A DNA stretch of 7,070 nucleotides, from contig CANNUR010000156.1 in the NCBI GenBank assembly GCA_947523045.1, positions 1 to 7,070 of the forward strand, read 5' to 3'. The stretch's first letter is position 1; each line of letters begins with the position of its first letter. The position numbers and the translations under genes are program-made. The notes beneath the pieces are model-generated. The model was not told where the DNA came from. It searched no databases and worked only from the letters and a program-made list of their open reading frames with translations. Positions 1 through 5,559 of the stretch are shown piece after piece. This DNA is from an uncultured Prosthecobacter sp. (GTDB taxonomy: Bacteria > Verrucomicrobiota > Verrucomicrobiia > Verrucomicrobiales > Verrucomicrobiaceae).

Positions 1-502
1 TGCCGCCGCTGATCGTGGTGGTGCCCGTGCAACTGTTGGCGACGTTGCTGAGTCGGACCGCGCCGCGACCCGACACGCTGGTGCCCGCGAGGGTCAATCC
101 GTCCGTGCCGAGGATCTGCGAGGCGAGGGTGGTGTAGGTGCCCAGTTCCGCCGTGATCGAGCTGGAACCCGCAAGAGTCAGCGAGCCGCCCGTCAGCAGG
201 TAACCGGTGGTCTTGAACAGCAGCCCGCTCGCCACGAGGGGCGCCTCCAAGGTCACCGTGCCTGCCGACCCCCAGAAGACCGCGCTGTCCAGGCCCGCAT
301 TGTTCCAGGGCAGCGCGCTGCTGCTTGGAATGCCATCCCACCAGTTGGCCGTCAGCAGGTGGTTCCAAGTGCCCGTGCCACCGAGATTGCCCCCCATCAA
401 GGCATCGTTGGTGTCGCCGGAGTTGGCGCCATCCCAGTAAAGCGTCGCGGCCGGCAGCCGGGAACCGCCGTTCGCAAGCCCCAGTAGCAGGACCGCCGCC
501 AT
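1..502 (-). CDS. Autotransporter-associated beta-strand repeat protein, N-terminal part (cut by window edge)
   Basis: The visible 167 residues begin with a hydrophobic stretch (MAAVLLLGLANG) and a likely signal peptidase site around LPA-ATLYWDG. A Trp/Gly/Asn-rich segment follows (LYWDGANSGD, GTGTWNHLLTANWWDG, about residues 20-62), which is the usual start of the mature part of these proteins. Next come short beta-strand-like units: SAVFWGSAGTVTLEAP, GYLLTGGSLTLAGSSSI, GLTLAGTSVSGRG and NSCTGTTTISGG. The last closely resembles the 'YTGxTTIxGG' core of the autotransporter-associated repeat (PATR, TIGR02601 family). Such proteins are exported and predicted to form a long beta-helix at the cell surface; many end in an autotransporter or anchoring domain, which here would lie outside the window. 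The ATG was chosen for its GGAG seven bases upstream and because it directly precedes the signal sequence; the frame stays open upstream but looks non-coding. The gene is divergent from the sulfatase. Substrate or partner cannot be told. Confidence 0.85.
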   Translation of the reverse strand, partial: MAAVLLLGLANGGSRLPAATLYWDGANSGDTNDALMGGNLGGTGTWNHLLTANWWDGIPSSSALPWNNAGLDSAVFWGSAGTVTLEAPLVASGLLFKTTGYLLTGGSLTLAGSSSITAELGTYTTLASQILGTDGLTLAGTSVSGRGAVRLSNVANSCTGTTTISGG

Positions 503-509
503 GCGCGCA

Positions 510-513
510 CTCC
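510..513 (-). promoter_or_regulatory. Shine-Dalgarno GGAG deciding the start of the beta-strand repeat protein
   Basis: On the minus strand GGAG lies seven bases before the ATG at 502-500. The frame remains open further upstream, so this site together with the signal peptide that follows fixes the start. Most other genes in this window show no clear Shine-Dalgarno sequence, so this one stands out. Confidence 0.5.
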
Positions 514-695
514 AGGCCTGGCTCAGCGAGCGAAACGTGCCACGGGGAATGGATCGCCTGTGCTCGCAGGGCGCCCGGTGAAAGGATGGCTTGTGCAGAA
601 TTTCTGACCCGGGAACATGACGCATGGCGAGTCGGACTTCAGCACCTGCGATGCCAACGGGTCGCTCAAAATCCCGCGCCTTGTTTGATCGCCTT

Positions 696-710
696 CGGAA
701 GACACGGAAA
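696..710 (+). repeat. Short 9-base-period repeat (cggaagaca/cggaaa)
   Basis: CGGAA occurs at 696-700 and again at 705-709, giving the phrase cggaagacacggaaa. A similar phrase with the same period (acggagggcacggagat) lies on the minus strand at 3184-3201. From memory, 'ACGGAGGRCACGGAGA'-like phrases recur between genes in many environmental bacterial genomes, but that is recall, not a search. Only two units are present, so chance in GC-rich DNA cannot be excluded. Confidence 0.3.
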
Positions 711-815
711 GCGCAGCAGGGTTCAAAGCTAGGGGCGCTGCAGTGCCGGCCCGTCGGGATGGCTCCGTGGAGACGGCTGAAATGCGCGACCCGCGACGAC
801 CGTTCCCATGCGCCC

Positions 816-2684
816 ATGGTTCGCCTCCTCCTGTTTCTTTGCCTGCCGGCGCTGCTGTCAGCGCAGCCGATGAATGTGGTCTTCATCCTCGCCGATGACC
901 TCGGCTGGAGCGACACGACGCTGTATGGAAAGACGACGTTTTATCAGACGCCGAACCTGGAGCGACTGGCGCTGCGGGGCATGACCTTCAAGCGGGCCTA
1001 CTCGGCGAGTCCGCTCTGCTCACCCACCCGCTCGGCCATTCTCACGGGGCTGAGTCCGGCGCGCACGGGGATCACGACACCGAACTGCCACCTGCCGCAG
1101 GTCGTGCTGGAGGCAAAACCGGGCAAGTCGGCGCCGCCGACCAAGCACGCGATTTCGCCGGAGACGGTGACGCGGCTGAAGACCGAGTATCGCACGCTCG
1201 CCGAGGTCTTTCGCAACGCGGGTTATGCCACGGGTCACTTTGGCAAGTGGCACCTCGGCGCCGAACCGTATTCACCGCTGGAGCATGGCTTTGACGTCGA
1301 TGTGCCGCATCATCCCGGCCCCGGGCCGGCCGGCAGTTTTGTCGCGCCCTGGAAGTTTGCCGACTTCAAGGAGAAGTCGCCCGGCGAACACCTGGAGGAT
1401 CGCATGGCGGCCGAGGCCTCGGCCTGGATGGAGCAGCAGGGCGACCGCCCCTTCTTCCTCAATTACTGGCAGTTTAGCGTGCACGCGCCCTTCGATGCGA
1501 AGAAGTCGCTCATCGACAAGCACCGCGCGCGGGTCGATCCGACCGATGCCCAGCGCAGCCCGACCTACGCGGCCATGGTCGAGAGCCTGGACGACGCGGT
1601 GGGCACCCTGCTCGACACCCTCGACCGGCTCGGTCTGGCCGAGCGCACGGTGATCGTCTTCACGTCCGACAATGGCGGCAACATGTACAACGAGATCGAT
1701 GGCACCACGCCGACCAGCAACCGGCCGCTGCGCGGGGGCAAGGCGACGATGTTCGAGGGTGGCACACGCGTGCCCTGCGTGGTCGCCTGGCCGGGTCTGG
1801 TCGCGTCCGGCAGTCGCAGCGACGCGTTGGTGCAGAGCGAGGACTTTTTCCCGACGCTGGTGGCGGGGTTGCTGAAGCAGAAAGCGCCGGCAGGCGATGG
1901 TGTCAGCCTGCTGCCGGCCCTGCGCGGCGAGCGACTCGAGCGCGAGGCGATTTTCCAGTACTTCCCGCATGATCCCGGCGTGCCCGACTGGCTGCCGGCC
2001 TCGGTGTCGGTGCATCGTGGCGACTGGAAACTGATCCGCCTCTTCCATGCCGGCGCCAACGGCGCGCACCGGCACCTGCTGTTTGATCTCGGCAAGGATG
2101 TGGGTGAGCAGCACAACCTCGCCGCCGCCGAACCCCAGCGGGTGGCGGAGCTGGATGCGCTGATCGAACGTTTCCTGGAGCGCAGCGGTGCCGTGCGCCC
2201 CGTGCCAAACCCGGCCTTTGACCCGGCGAAGTACCGACCCGAACTGGAAGGGAAACCATTGTCCAAGACGGCGAAAAAAGCGACAGCGACCGTGCCTGGC
2301 TGGCAGGCGAGCGCGCAGGCGCAGTTGCGTCGCGAGGGCGGGGGACTGGTGATTCAGTCCACCGGCGGCGATCCCTGGATCAGCACGCGCAGCCTTCCCA
2401 AGGACGCCAAGGGCCCGTTCCGACTGGAACTCCGCCTGAGCAGCCAGTCGCGCGGCGAGGCGCGGGTGTACTTCGCCACCCCGGCCGCCCCCGCCTTTGC
2501 CCGCGAGCGCAGCCTGCCGCTGACCGTCGCCCACAGCGGCAAGGTCGAGTCCGTGAGCGTCACGCTGCCGGTGGCAGCGCTGTCGGCCCTGCGCCTCGAT
2601 CCCTCCACCGCCCCCGGCACCGTGCGGCTGACACATCTGGTCCTGATCGATGCCGCCGGCGCGCGGCATGAACTGCTGCCGTGA
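816..2684 (+). CDS. Secreted formylglycine-dependent sulfatase (arylsulfatase family)
   Basis: A 622-residue type I sulfatase that hydrolyses sulfate esters, probably on a sulfated polysaccharide or glycan outside the cytoplasm. Residues 1-16 ([16 protein letters not shown]) form a signal peptide. The catalytic residues expected of the alkaline-phosphatase-fold sulfatases are visible: Asp27-Asp28 (metal), the CSPTR signature with Cys68 as the residue oxidised to formylglycine, GKWHLG with Lys144 and His146, His223 in SVHAPF, Asp285-Asn286 in SDNGG, and Lys309 in [11 protein letters not shown]. The core ends near residue 470. A Lys/Thr-rich linker and a beta-rich segment (about 493-622) follow, perhaps a carbohydrate-binding or packing module. 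The start was chosen at the signal peptide; the frame is open upstream to 624, but that stretch is Arg/Lys-rich, and no clear Shine-Dalgarno is seen. Maturation enzyme and cognate hydrolases are not in the window. Substrate cannot be assigned. Copies of its 3' end occur downstream. Confidence 0.95.
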   Translation: MVRLLLFLCLPALLSAQPMNVVFILADDLGWSDTTLYGKTTFYQTPNLERLALRGMTFKRAYSASPLCSPTRSAILTGLSPARTGITTPNCHLPQVVLEAKPGKSAPPTKHAISPETVTRLKTEYRTLAEVFRNAGYATGHFGKWHLGAEPYSPLEHGFDVDVPHHPGPGPAGSFVAPWKFADFKEKSPGEHLEDRMAAEASAWMEQQGDRPFFLNYWQFSVHAPFDAKKSLIDKHRARVDPTDAQRSPTYAAMVESLDDAVGTLLDTLDRLGLAERTVIVFTSDNGGNMYNEIDGTTPTSNRPLRGGKATMFEGGTRVPCVVAWPGLVASGSRSDALVQSEDFFPTLVAGLLKQKAPAGDGVSLLPALRGERLEREAIFQYFPHDPGVPDWLPASVSVHRGDWKLIRLFHAGANGAHRHLLFDLGKDVGEQHNLAAAEPQRVAELDALIERFLERSGAVRPVPNPAFDPAKYRPELEGKPLSKTAKKATATVPGWQASAQAQLRREGGGLVIQSTGGDPWISTRSLPKDAKGPFRLELRLSSQSRGEARVYFATPAAPAFARERSLPLTVAHSGKVESVSVTLPVAALSALRLDPSTAPGTVRLTHLVLIDAAGARHELLP

Positions 2685-2696
2685 GCGGGACGCTCC

Positions 2697-2740
2697 AGGA
2701 TGGCGTTTCCGCAGTTGACACGCCTGATCACGATTGAGCC
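2697..2740 (+). pseudogene. Remnant 1 of a sulfatase-type 3' end
   Basis: The frame from 2701 reads AFPQLTRLITIEPP, which lines up with the intact sulfatase tail ([13 protein letters not shown]), but breaks off before the terminal GARHELLP. At DNA level 2697-2738 matches 3026-3067 at 37 of 42 positions without gaps, so it is the same element as remnant 2. It starts only 12 bases after the sulfatase stop codon. I read it as a decayed leftover of a second sulfatase-like C-terminus. It could instead be one end of a direct repeat flanking an inserted segment. Confidence 0.45.
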
Positions 2741-3025
2741 CCCTGATTGGCGGACTTCTGCCGAGATTGGGGGCAGTGGAGCAGGGTCTCGATATCGATC
2801 GAGTGGGTGGGCGGGATACGGATTGTCAAGCAGTTGCACACCGACCCCATTTCCCCCAGTCACGGCCCAGTCAGGCCGATGCATGGAGGCTGGGCAAAGC
2901 GGGGTCAGCAAGTGCCAGATGGCTAACCAAAGGCAAAGCCACCCGCTGCGCCACTCTCGTTGGCTGGAACTCCGCACGCCGTTCATGCTGCCACAGCCAG
3001 GTCCTTTGCCAAGGCCATTTCTCAA
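2741..3025. other. Non-coding spacer between the two sulfatase-tail remnants
   Basis: About 285 bases with no gene I can support. Open frames on both strands have Pro/Arg/Trp/Ser-rich translations and no domain signature. A cluster of self-complementary sites (tcgatatcgatcga) lies near 2790-2803. The segment is framed by 42-base direct repeats (2697-2738 and 3026-3067), so it may be a decayed gene body or a small insert. I see no transposase fragment, tRNA or convincing terminator in it. Confidence 0.5.
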
Positions 3026-3100
3026 AGGATGGCGTTTCCGCGGCTGACATGACTGGTCACGATTGAGGCCACCGGCGCGCGGCATGAACTGCTGCCGTGA
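3026..3100 (+). pseudogene. Remnant 2 of a sulfatase-type 3' end, with internal stop
   Basis: Bases 3041-3100 match the last 60 bases of the intact sulfatase (2625-2684) at 52 of 60 positions without gaps, including the final 29 bases and the stop codon exactly. Translated in the matching frame it reads [29 protein letters not shown], against [20 protein letters not shown] in the intact gene. The internal TGA lies at the His codon of the intact gene. No start or catalytic region precedes it. The gradient from perfect identity at the 3' end to 25/33 upstream suggests either an old paralogue partly homogenised by gene conversion, or a recent partial duplication joined to an older copy. Confidence 0.6.
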
Positions 3101-3183
3101 AGGGGCAGGGCCTGGTGTTGCGGAAGCGGAGGTTGAACCGCTGATGGGACGTCGATCGGAACTCGAGTAAAGCTCACGAGGGA

Positions 3184-3202
3184 TCTCCGTGCCCTCCGTG
3201 CG
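3184..3202 (-). repeat. Short 9-base-period repeat (gcacggagg/gcacggaga)
   Basis: GCACGGAG occurs twice in tandem with a 9-base period on the minus strand (plus-strand ctccgtgc at 3185-3192 and 3194-3201). It resembles the phrase at 696-710 in spacing and sequence. It lies in the gap downstream of the ABC ATPase gene. A small hairpin, cgaaa-ccc-tttcg (3201-3213), overlaps its edge and could help end transcription of that gene, but with five base pairs it is weak. Confidence 0.35.
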
Positions 3203-3246
3203 AAACCCTTTCGAGGTCATGCCGCGAGGCGATGTTGCGTGCTGGC

Positions 3247-4323
3247 TCAGCCGTGGACCGGCAGCAGCAGCACGTCCTCGGGGGCGACCGCGAGGCGGAC
3301 CTCGGTTTCGCCGGGGCGGCGCAGGACACGCGGGTTCATTTCGCAGACCTGCAGGTTTGGTCCACCCGGCACCTGCACGTCATACTGGGCGGTGGCGCCG
3401 AGGTAGGTGAGGTCGCTGATGCGGGCCTGGATGAGGTTGGCGGCGTCGCTGGGGGGATCGAAGACGAGGGCCTCGGGGCGGATCGACAGCAGGACCGGTG
3501 TGCCCGCTGCGGGGGCGTCGCCACTGGCGCGGCCGAGCAGGCGACCGAAGGCGGTTTGCGCCTCCTGCAGGCCGCTGCCGAGCACAGCACCGGCGGTGGC
3601 GGGAAGCAGGTTGGTGGCGCCGATGAATGCGGCGACCATGCGGCAGCTCGGGTGGCGATACACCGCCTCGGGCGCGCCGACCTGGGCGATGCGACCGGCG
3701 TCCATGACGGCGAGTCGGTCGGCCATGCTCAGGGCCTCATCGCGGTCGTGGGTGACATGCACGGCAGTCAGGCCGAACTCCTTGACGATGCGGCGGATCT
3801 CGGCGCGCATCTCGTGGCGCAGTTTGGCGTCGAGGTTCGACAGCGGTTCATCGAGCAGCAGGCAGCGCGGGCGGATGACCAGGGCGCGGGCCAGGGCGAC
3901 CCGCTGCTGCTGGCCACCGGAGAGCTGGCCGATGCGGCGGCTGCCGAGGCTGGCAAGCTGGACGCGGTCGAGGGCCTCGGCGACGCGCGCCTGGATCTCC
4001 GCGCGCGGCAGGCGGCGTTCCTCGAGGCCGAAGGCGACGTTTTCCGCGACGCTCAGGTGCGGCCAGAGGGCGTAGCTCTGGAACATCAAGCCGGTGTCGC
4101 GCTGGTGCGGCGGCAGGCGGGTGACGTCCTCGCCGCCGAAGCGGATGCGGCCGGTGTCGGGCTGGAGGAAGCCGGCGAGGTGGCGGAGCAGGGTGGTCTT
4201 GCCGCAGCCGCTGGGGCCGAGCAGGAAAAAGAACTCGCCGGCGGCGATCTCAAGGCTGACGCGGTCGAGCACCGTCTGGGTGCCGAAGCGCTTTGTCAGG
4301 TCCTGCAGGCGGATGTCGACCAT
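3247..4323 (-). CDS. ABC importer ATPase subunit, PotA/FbpC-like (spermidine/iron(III)/sulfate-type family)
   Basis: A 358-residue cytoplasmic ATPase that would power a binding-protein-dependent importer in the inner membrane. Walker A is GPSGCGKTT (36-44), the Q-loop glutamine is Gln82 in MFQSYALWPHLSVAENVAFGL, the signature is LSGGQQQ (134-140), Walker B is CLLLDEP with Asp158 and Glu159, the D-loop is SNLDA, and the switch is His192 in HVTHDRDEA. The C-terminal part (about 275-356, with SIRPEAL and the EVRLAVAPEDVLLL ending) is a TOBE-type ligand-sensing domain, so the protein belongs to the 350-residue PotA/FbpC/CysA group. Substrate cannot be decided from the ATPase alone. The start was set where homology begins; a longer open frame continues upstream over the next gene and is a shadow. 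Only GC-rich GGGG precedes the ATG. No permease or binding protein adjoins it in the window. Confidence 0.93.
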   Translation of the reverse strand: MVDIRLQDLTKRFGTQTVLDRVSLEIAAGEFFFLLGPSGCGKTTLLRHLAGFLQPDTGRIRFGGEDVTRLPPHQRDTGLMFQSYALWPHLSVAENVAFGLEERRLPRAEIQARVAEALDRVQLASLGSRRIGQLSGGQQQRVALARALVIRPRCLLLDEPLSNLDAKLRHEMRAEIRRIVKEFGLTAVHVTHDRDEALSMADRLAVMDAGRIAQVGAPEAVYRHPSCRMVAAFIGATNLLPATAGAVLGSGLQEAQTAFGRLLGRASGDAPAAGTPVLLSIRPEALVFDPPSDAANLIQARISDLTYLGATAQYDVQVPGGPNLQVCEMNPRVLRRPGETEVRLAVAPEDVLLLPVHG

Positions 4324-4428
4324 GCCCCGAGATAGCGCGGCCGGGCCGGCTTGGGAAGGCGAAATCGGCAGGGGTGAAATTCCAACTTCATCCTTGCGCC
4401 CGCGGCCGGCGTTCCCTTGAATCCCTGC

Positions 4429-4914
4429 GTGCCCGATCCGACCCCCAACCCGCGCCTGCTGTTCCAGCAACTCGACTCCGGCCGCATCAGCCGCGAGCAG
4501 TTCCGCGCGGCCATGGGTGAGCACGCCCGCGAGATCATCGGCGAGATGATCGACGACCATGCCAACCCGGCGATGGCGTTTCTGGAGCAGATGCTGAGCC
4601 GGCGGGCGGCCTCGAAGCTGCTGCGCCGCCATGAAGAGCCGGTCATCCGCGAGGTGCTGCTGGCCCTGGCCGAGATCGAGGATTTTCCGCCGGCGCGCTG
4701 GCTGTGGAACGCCGCGCATCCGCACATCCCGCTGCATGCCTTTTTCCGCACGCGCCGCGAGCCGGTGTTCCGCATCACCGGCATTGAGGCCCTGCCGCAG
4801 ATGGTGACGGTGACCGTCGAGCACGGCGCCGCCGAGCTGCTGCGCGAGGAGTTTCGCCTGCGCCGCGACCGCCGCGGCCGGCTCGGCCTGGAGCGCCGCC
4901 GCAGCCTGGTCTGA
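4429..4914 (+). CDS. Hypothetical protein, helical, no recognised domain
   Basis: I do not recognise a characterised family. From the GTG at 4429 the product is 161 residues: MPDPTPNPRLLFQQLDSG, then an amphipathic helical stretch (about 16-85) with ISREQFRAAMGEHAREIIGEMIDDH, NPAMAFLEQMLSRRAASKLL and PVIREVLLALAEIEDF. A Trp/His/Pro-rich segment (WLWNAAHPHIPLHAFF, 91-106) leads into a beta-like part (FRITGIEALPQMVTVTVEH) and a very basic tail (RLRRDRRGRLGLERRR). There is no signal peptide or membrane segment, so it is probably cytoplasmic; the tail could bind nucleic acid, which is a guess. The opposite-strand frames carry no domain here, and codon use matches the neighbours. A TTG at 4417 is a possible longer start. 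It is divergent from the ABC ATPase, with about 105 bases between, and precedes the metal-binding-like gene by 70. Confidence 0.7.
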   Translation: MPDPTPNPRLLFQQLDSGRISREQFRAAMGEHAREIIGEMIDDHANPAMAFLEQMLSRRAASKLLRRHEEPVIREVLLALAEIEDFPPARWLWNAAHPHIPLHAFFRTRREPVFRITGIEALPQMVTVTVEHGAAELLREEFRLRRDRRGRLGLERRRSLV

Positions 4915-4984
4915 GCCCAGGATGCAGGGCAACCTTCAAATTGTCCGCTAAGAAGCGTCGCTTTCGTGCGTCTATTGGGTGCCC

Positions 4985-5476
4985 ATGAAAAACATCCTCA
5001 CTGTCCTCTTCGCCAGCGCCACCCTCGCTTCCGCCGCCACCACCGTCACCCTGGAAGGCGTGCACAACTGCTGCAAAAGCTGCACCAACGGCATCGTCAA
5101 GGCCGCCGCCGACCTCAAGGATGTTGAAGTGACCGCCGACGGTGAAACCGTCACCATCACCGCCAAGAGCAAGGCCAACGCCAAGAAGGCGGTCGAGGCC
5201 ATCCTGGAAGCCGGCTACTACGGCAAGGTCAGCGAGGAGTCCTTCGCCGCCAGCCCCAAGGCCGACAAGACCCTCAAGGAAGCCACCGTCACCGGCGCCC
5301 ACCTCTGCTGCCAGAAGTGCGTCAACGCCATGAGCGAGGCGGTCAAGTCCGTGCCCGGCGTCACCGAGGCCGACATCGTTTCCAAGCAGAGCACCTTCAC
5401 CGTCAAGGGCGAGTTCTCCAGCCAGGCGCTGATCGCCGCGATGAACAAGGCCGGTTTCCACGGCAGCGTGAAGTGA
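4985..5476 (+). CDS. Exported double HMA-like protein with two HxCCxxC motifs
   Basis: A 163-residue protein with a clear signal peptide (MKNILTVLFASATLASA, cleavage near residue 17). The mature part is two repeats of a heavy-metal-associated-like beta-alpha-beta-beta-alpha-beta unit. Unit 1 (about 19-82) has GVHNCCKSCTNGI with His27, Cys29, Cys30 and Cys33; unit 2 (about 99-162) has GAHLCCQKCVNAM with His106, Cys108, Cys109 and Cys112. Both end alike (EAGYYGKV and KAGFHGSVK). Classical HMA domains carry GMxCxxC; here the Met position is His and an extra Cys precedes the second residue of the motif, so metal preference may differ. Metal binding is inferred from fold and Cys pattern. It would act in the periplasm or at the surface, as a scavenger, chaperone or redox protein. 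The ATG at 4985 begins the signal peptide; a GTG two codons earlier is a less likely start. A hairpin follows 27 bases after the stop. Confidence 0.85.
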   Translation: MKNILTVLFASATLASAATTVTLEGVHNCCKSCTNGIVKAAADLKDVEVTADGETVTITAKSKANAKKAVEAILEAGYYGKVSEESFAASPKADKTLKEATVTGAHLCCQKCVNAMSEAVKSVPGVTEADIVSKQSTFTVKGEFSSQALIAAMNKAGFHGSVK

Positions 5477-5503
5477 TCGGTTCGAACCTTTGATACCTTT
5501 TCC

Positions 5504-5533
5504 GACCGTCAAGGCGCCTGCGTCTTGACGGTC
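5504..5533 (+). terminator. Strong hairpin after the HMA-like gene, probable terminator
   Basis: GACCGTCAAG (5504-5513) pairs perfectly with CTTGACGGTC (5524-5533). A G-T wobble and two more CG pairs inside extend this to a 13-pair stem closed by the loop cctg (5517-5520). It lies 27 bases past the stop of the HMA-like gene and 26 bases before the start of the isomerase gene. The run after it is ttcccatctc, with few Ts, so intrinsic termination may be partial; an mRNA-stabilising or attenuating role is also possible. Confidence 0.6.
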
Positions 5534-5559
5534 TTCCCATCTCAGCCCCTCTCATTCCC

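Larger units (their letters stand above)
503..815. other. Divergent intergenic region between the repeat protein and the sulfatase
   Basis: These 313 bases separate two divergently transcribed exported-protein genes and must hold both promoters, but I cannot point to a convincing -35/-10 pair on either strand. Short open frames cross it on both strands; they are compositional and their translations are Arg/Ser/Pro-rich without domain features. The sulfatase frame is also open here (from 624), but that stretch is strongly basic and would bury the signal peptide. The only structured element seen is the 9-base-period repeat at 696-710. Confidence 0.6.

Noticed and set aside
325..732. 135-residue plus-strand frame over the left end
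   Set aside because: It is antisense to the beta-strand repeat protein and extends into intergenic DNA, with Arg/Pro/Ser/Cys-rich sequence and no domain.
624..815. N-terminal extension of the sulfatase frame to a start at 624
   Set aside because: It adds 64 Arg/Lys/Ser-rich residues in front of a good signal peptide and lacks domain features; the start at 816 gives a normal exported sulfatase.
1272..2669. Long minus-strand open frame antisense to the sulfatase
   Set aside because: It is the mirror of a GC-rich coding sequence; the translation (Gly/Arg/Ala/His-rich) shows no domain, while the plus strand encodes all sulfatase motifs.
2683..2695. Small hairpin GAGCG-gga-CGCTC at the sulfatase stop codon
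   Set aside because: Only five pairs, overlapping the stop codon and without a T-run, so it is not supported as a terminator.
2700..3066. Two overlapping plus-strand frames (115 and 110 residues) in the spacer
   Set aside because: No domain or plausible start signal. Part of one is the sulfatase-tail remnant, so neither looks like a real gene.
2354..3220. Minus-strand open frame running from the sulfatase 3' end across the remnants
   Set aside because: The translation is low-complexity Ser/Pro/Arg without a fold signal, and a third of it is antisense to the sulfatase. The sulfatase-tail homology is on the plus strand.
3232..4335. 367-residue plus-strand frame opposite the ABC ATPase
   Set aside because: Ala/Gly/Asp/Glu-rich shadow of a gene whose Walker, signature and TOBE motifs are on the minus strand.
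4324..4932. N-terminal extension of the ABC ATPase to a 561-residue product
   Set aside because: The added part is antisense to the hypothetical gene, has no domain, and the family's usual length is about 350 residues.
4775..5512. 245-residue minus-strand frame opposite the HMA-like gene
   Set aside because: Gly-rich antisense product with no signature; the plus strand has a signal peptide and repeated Cys motifs.
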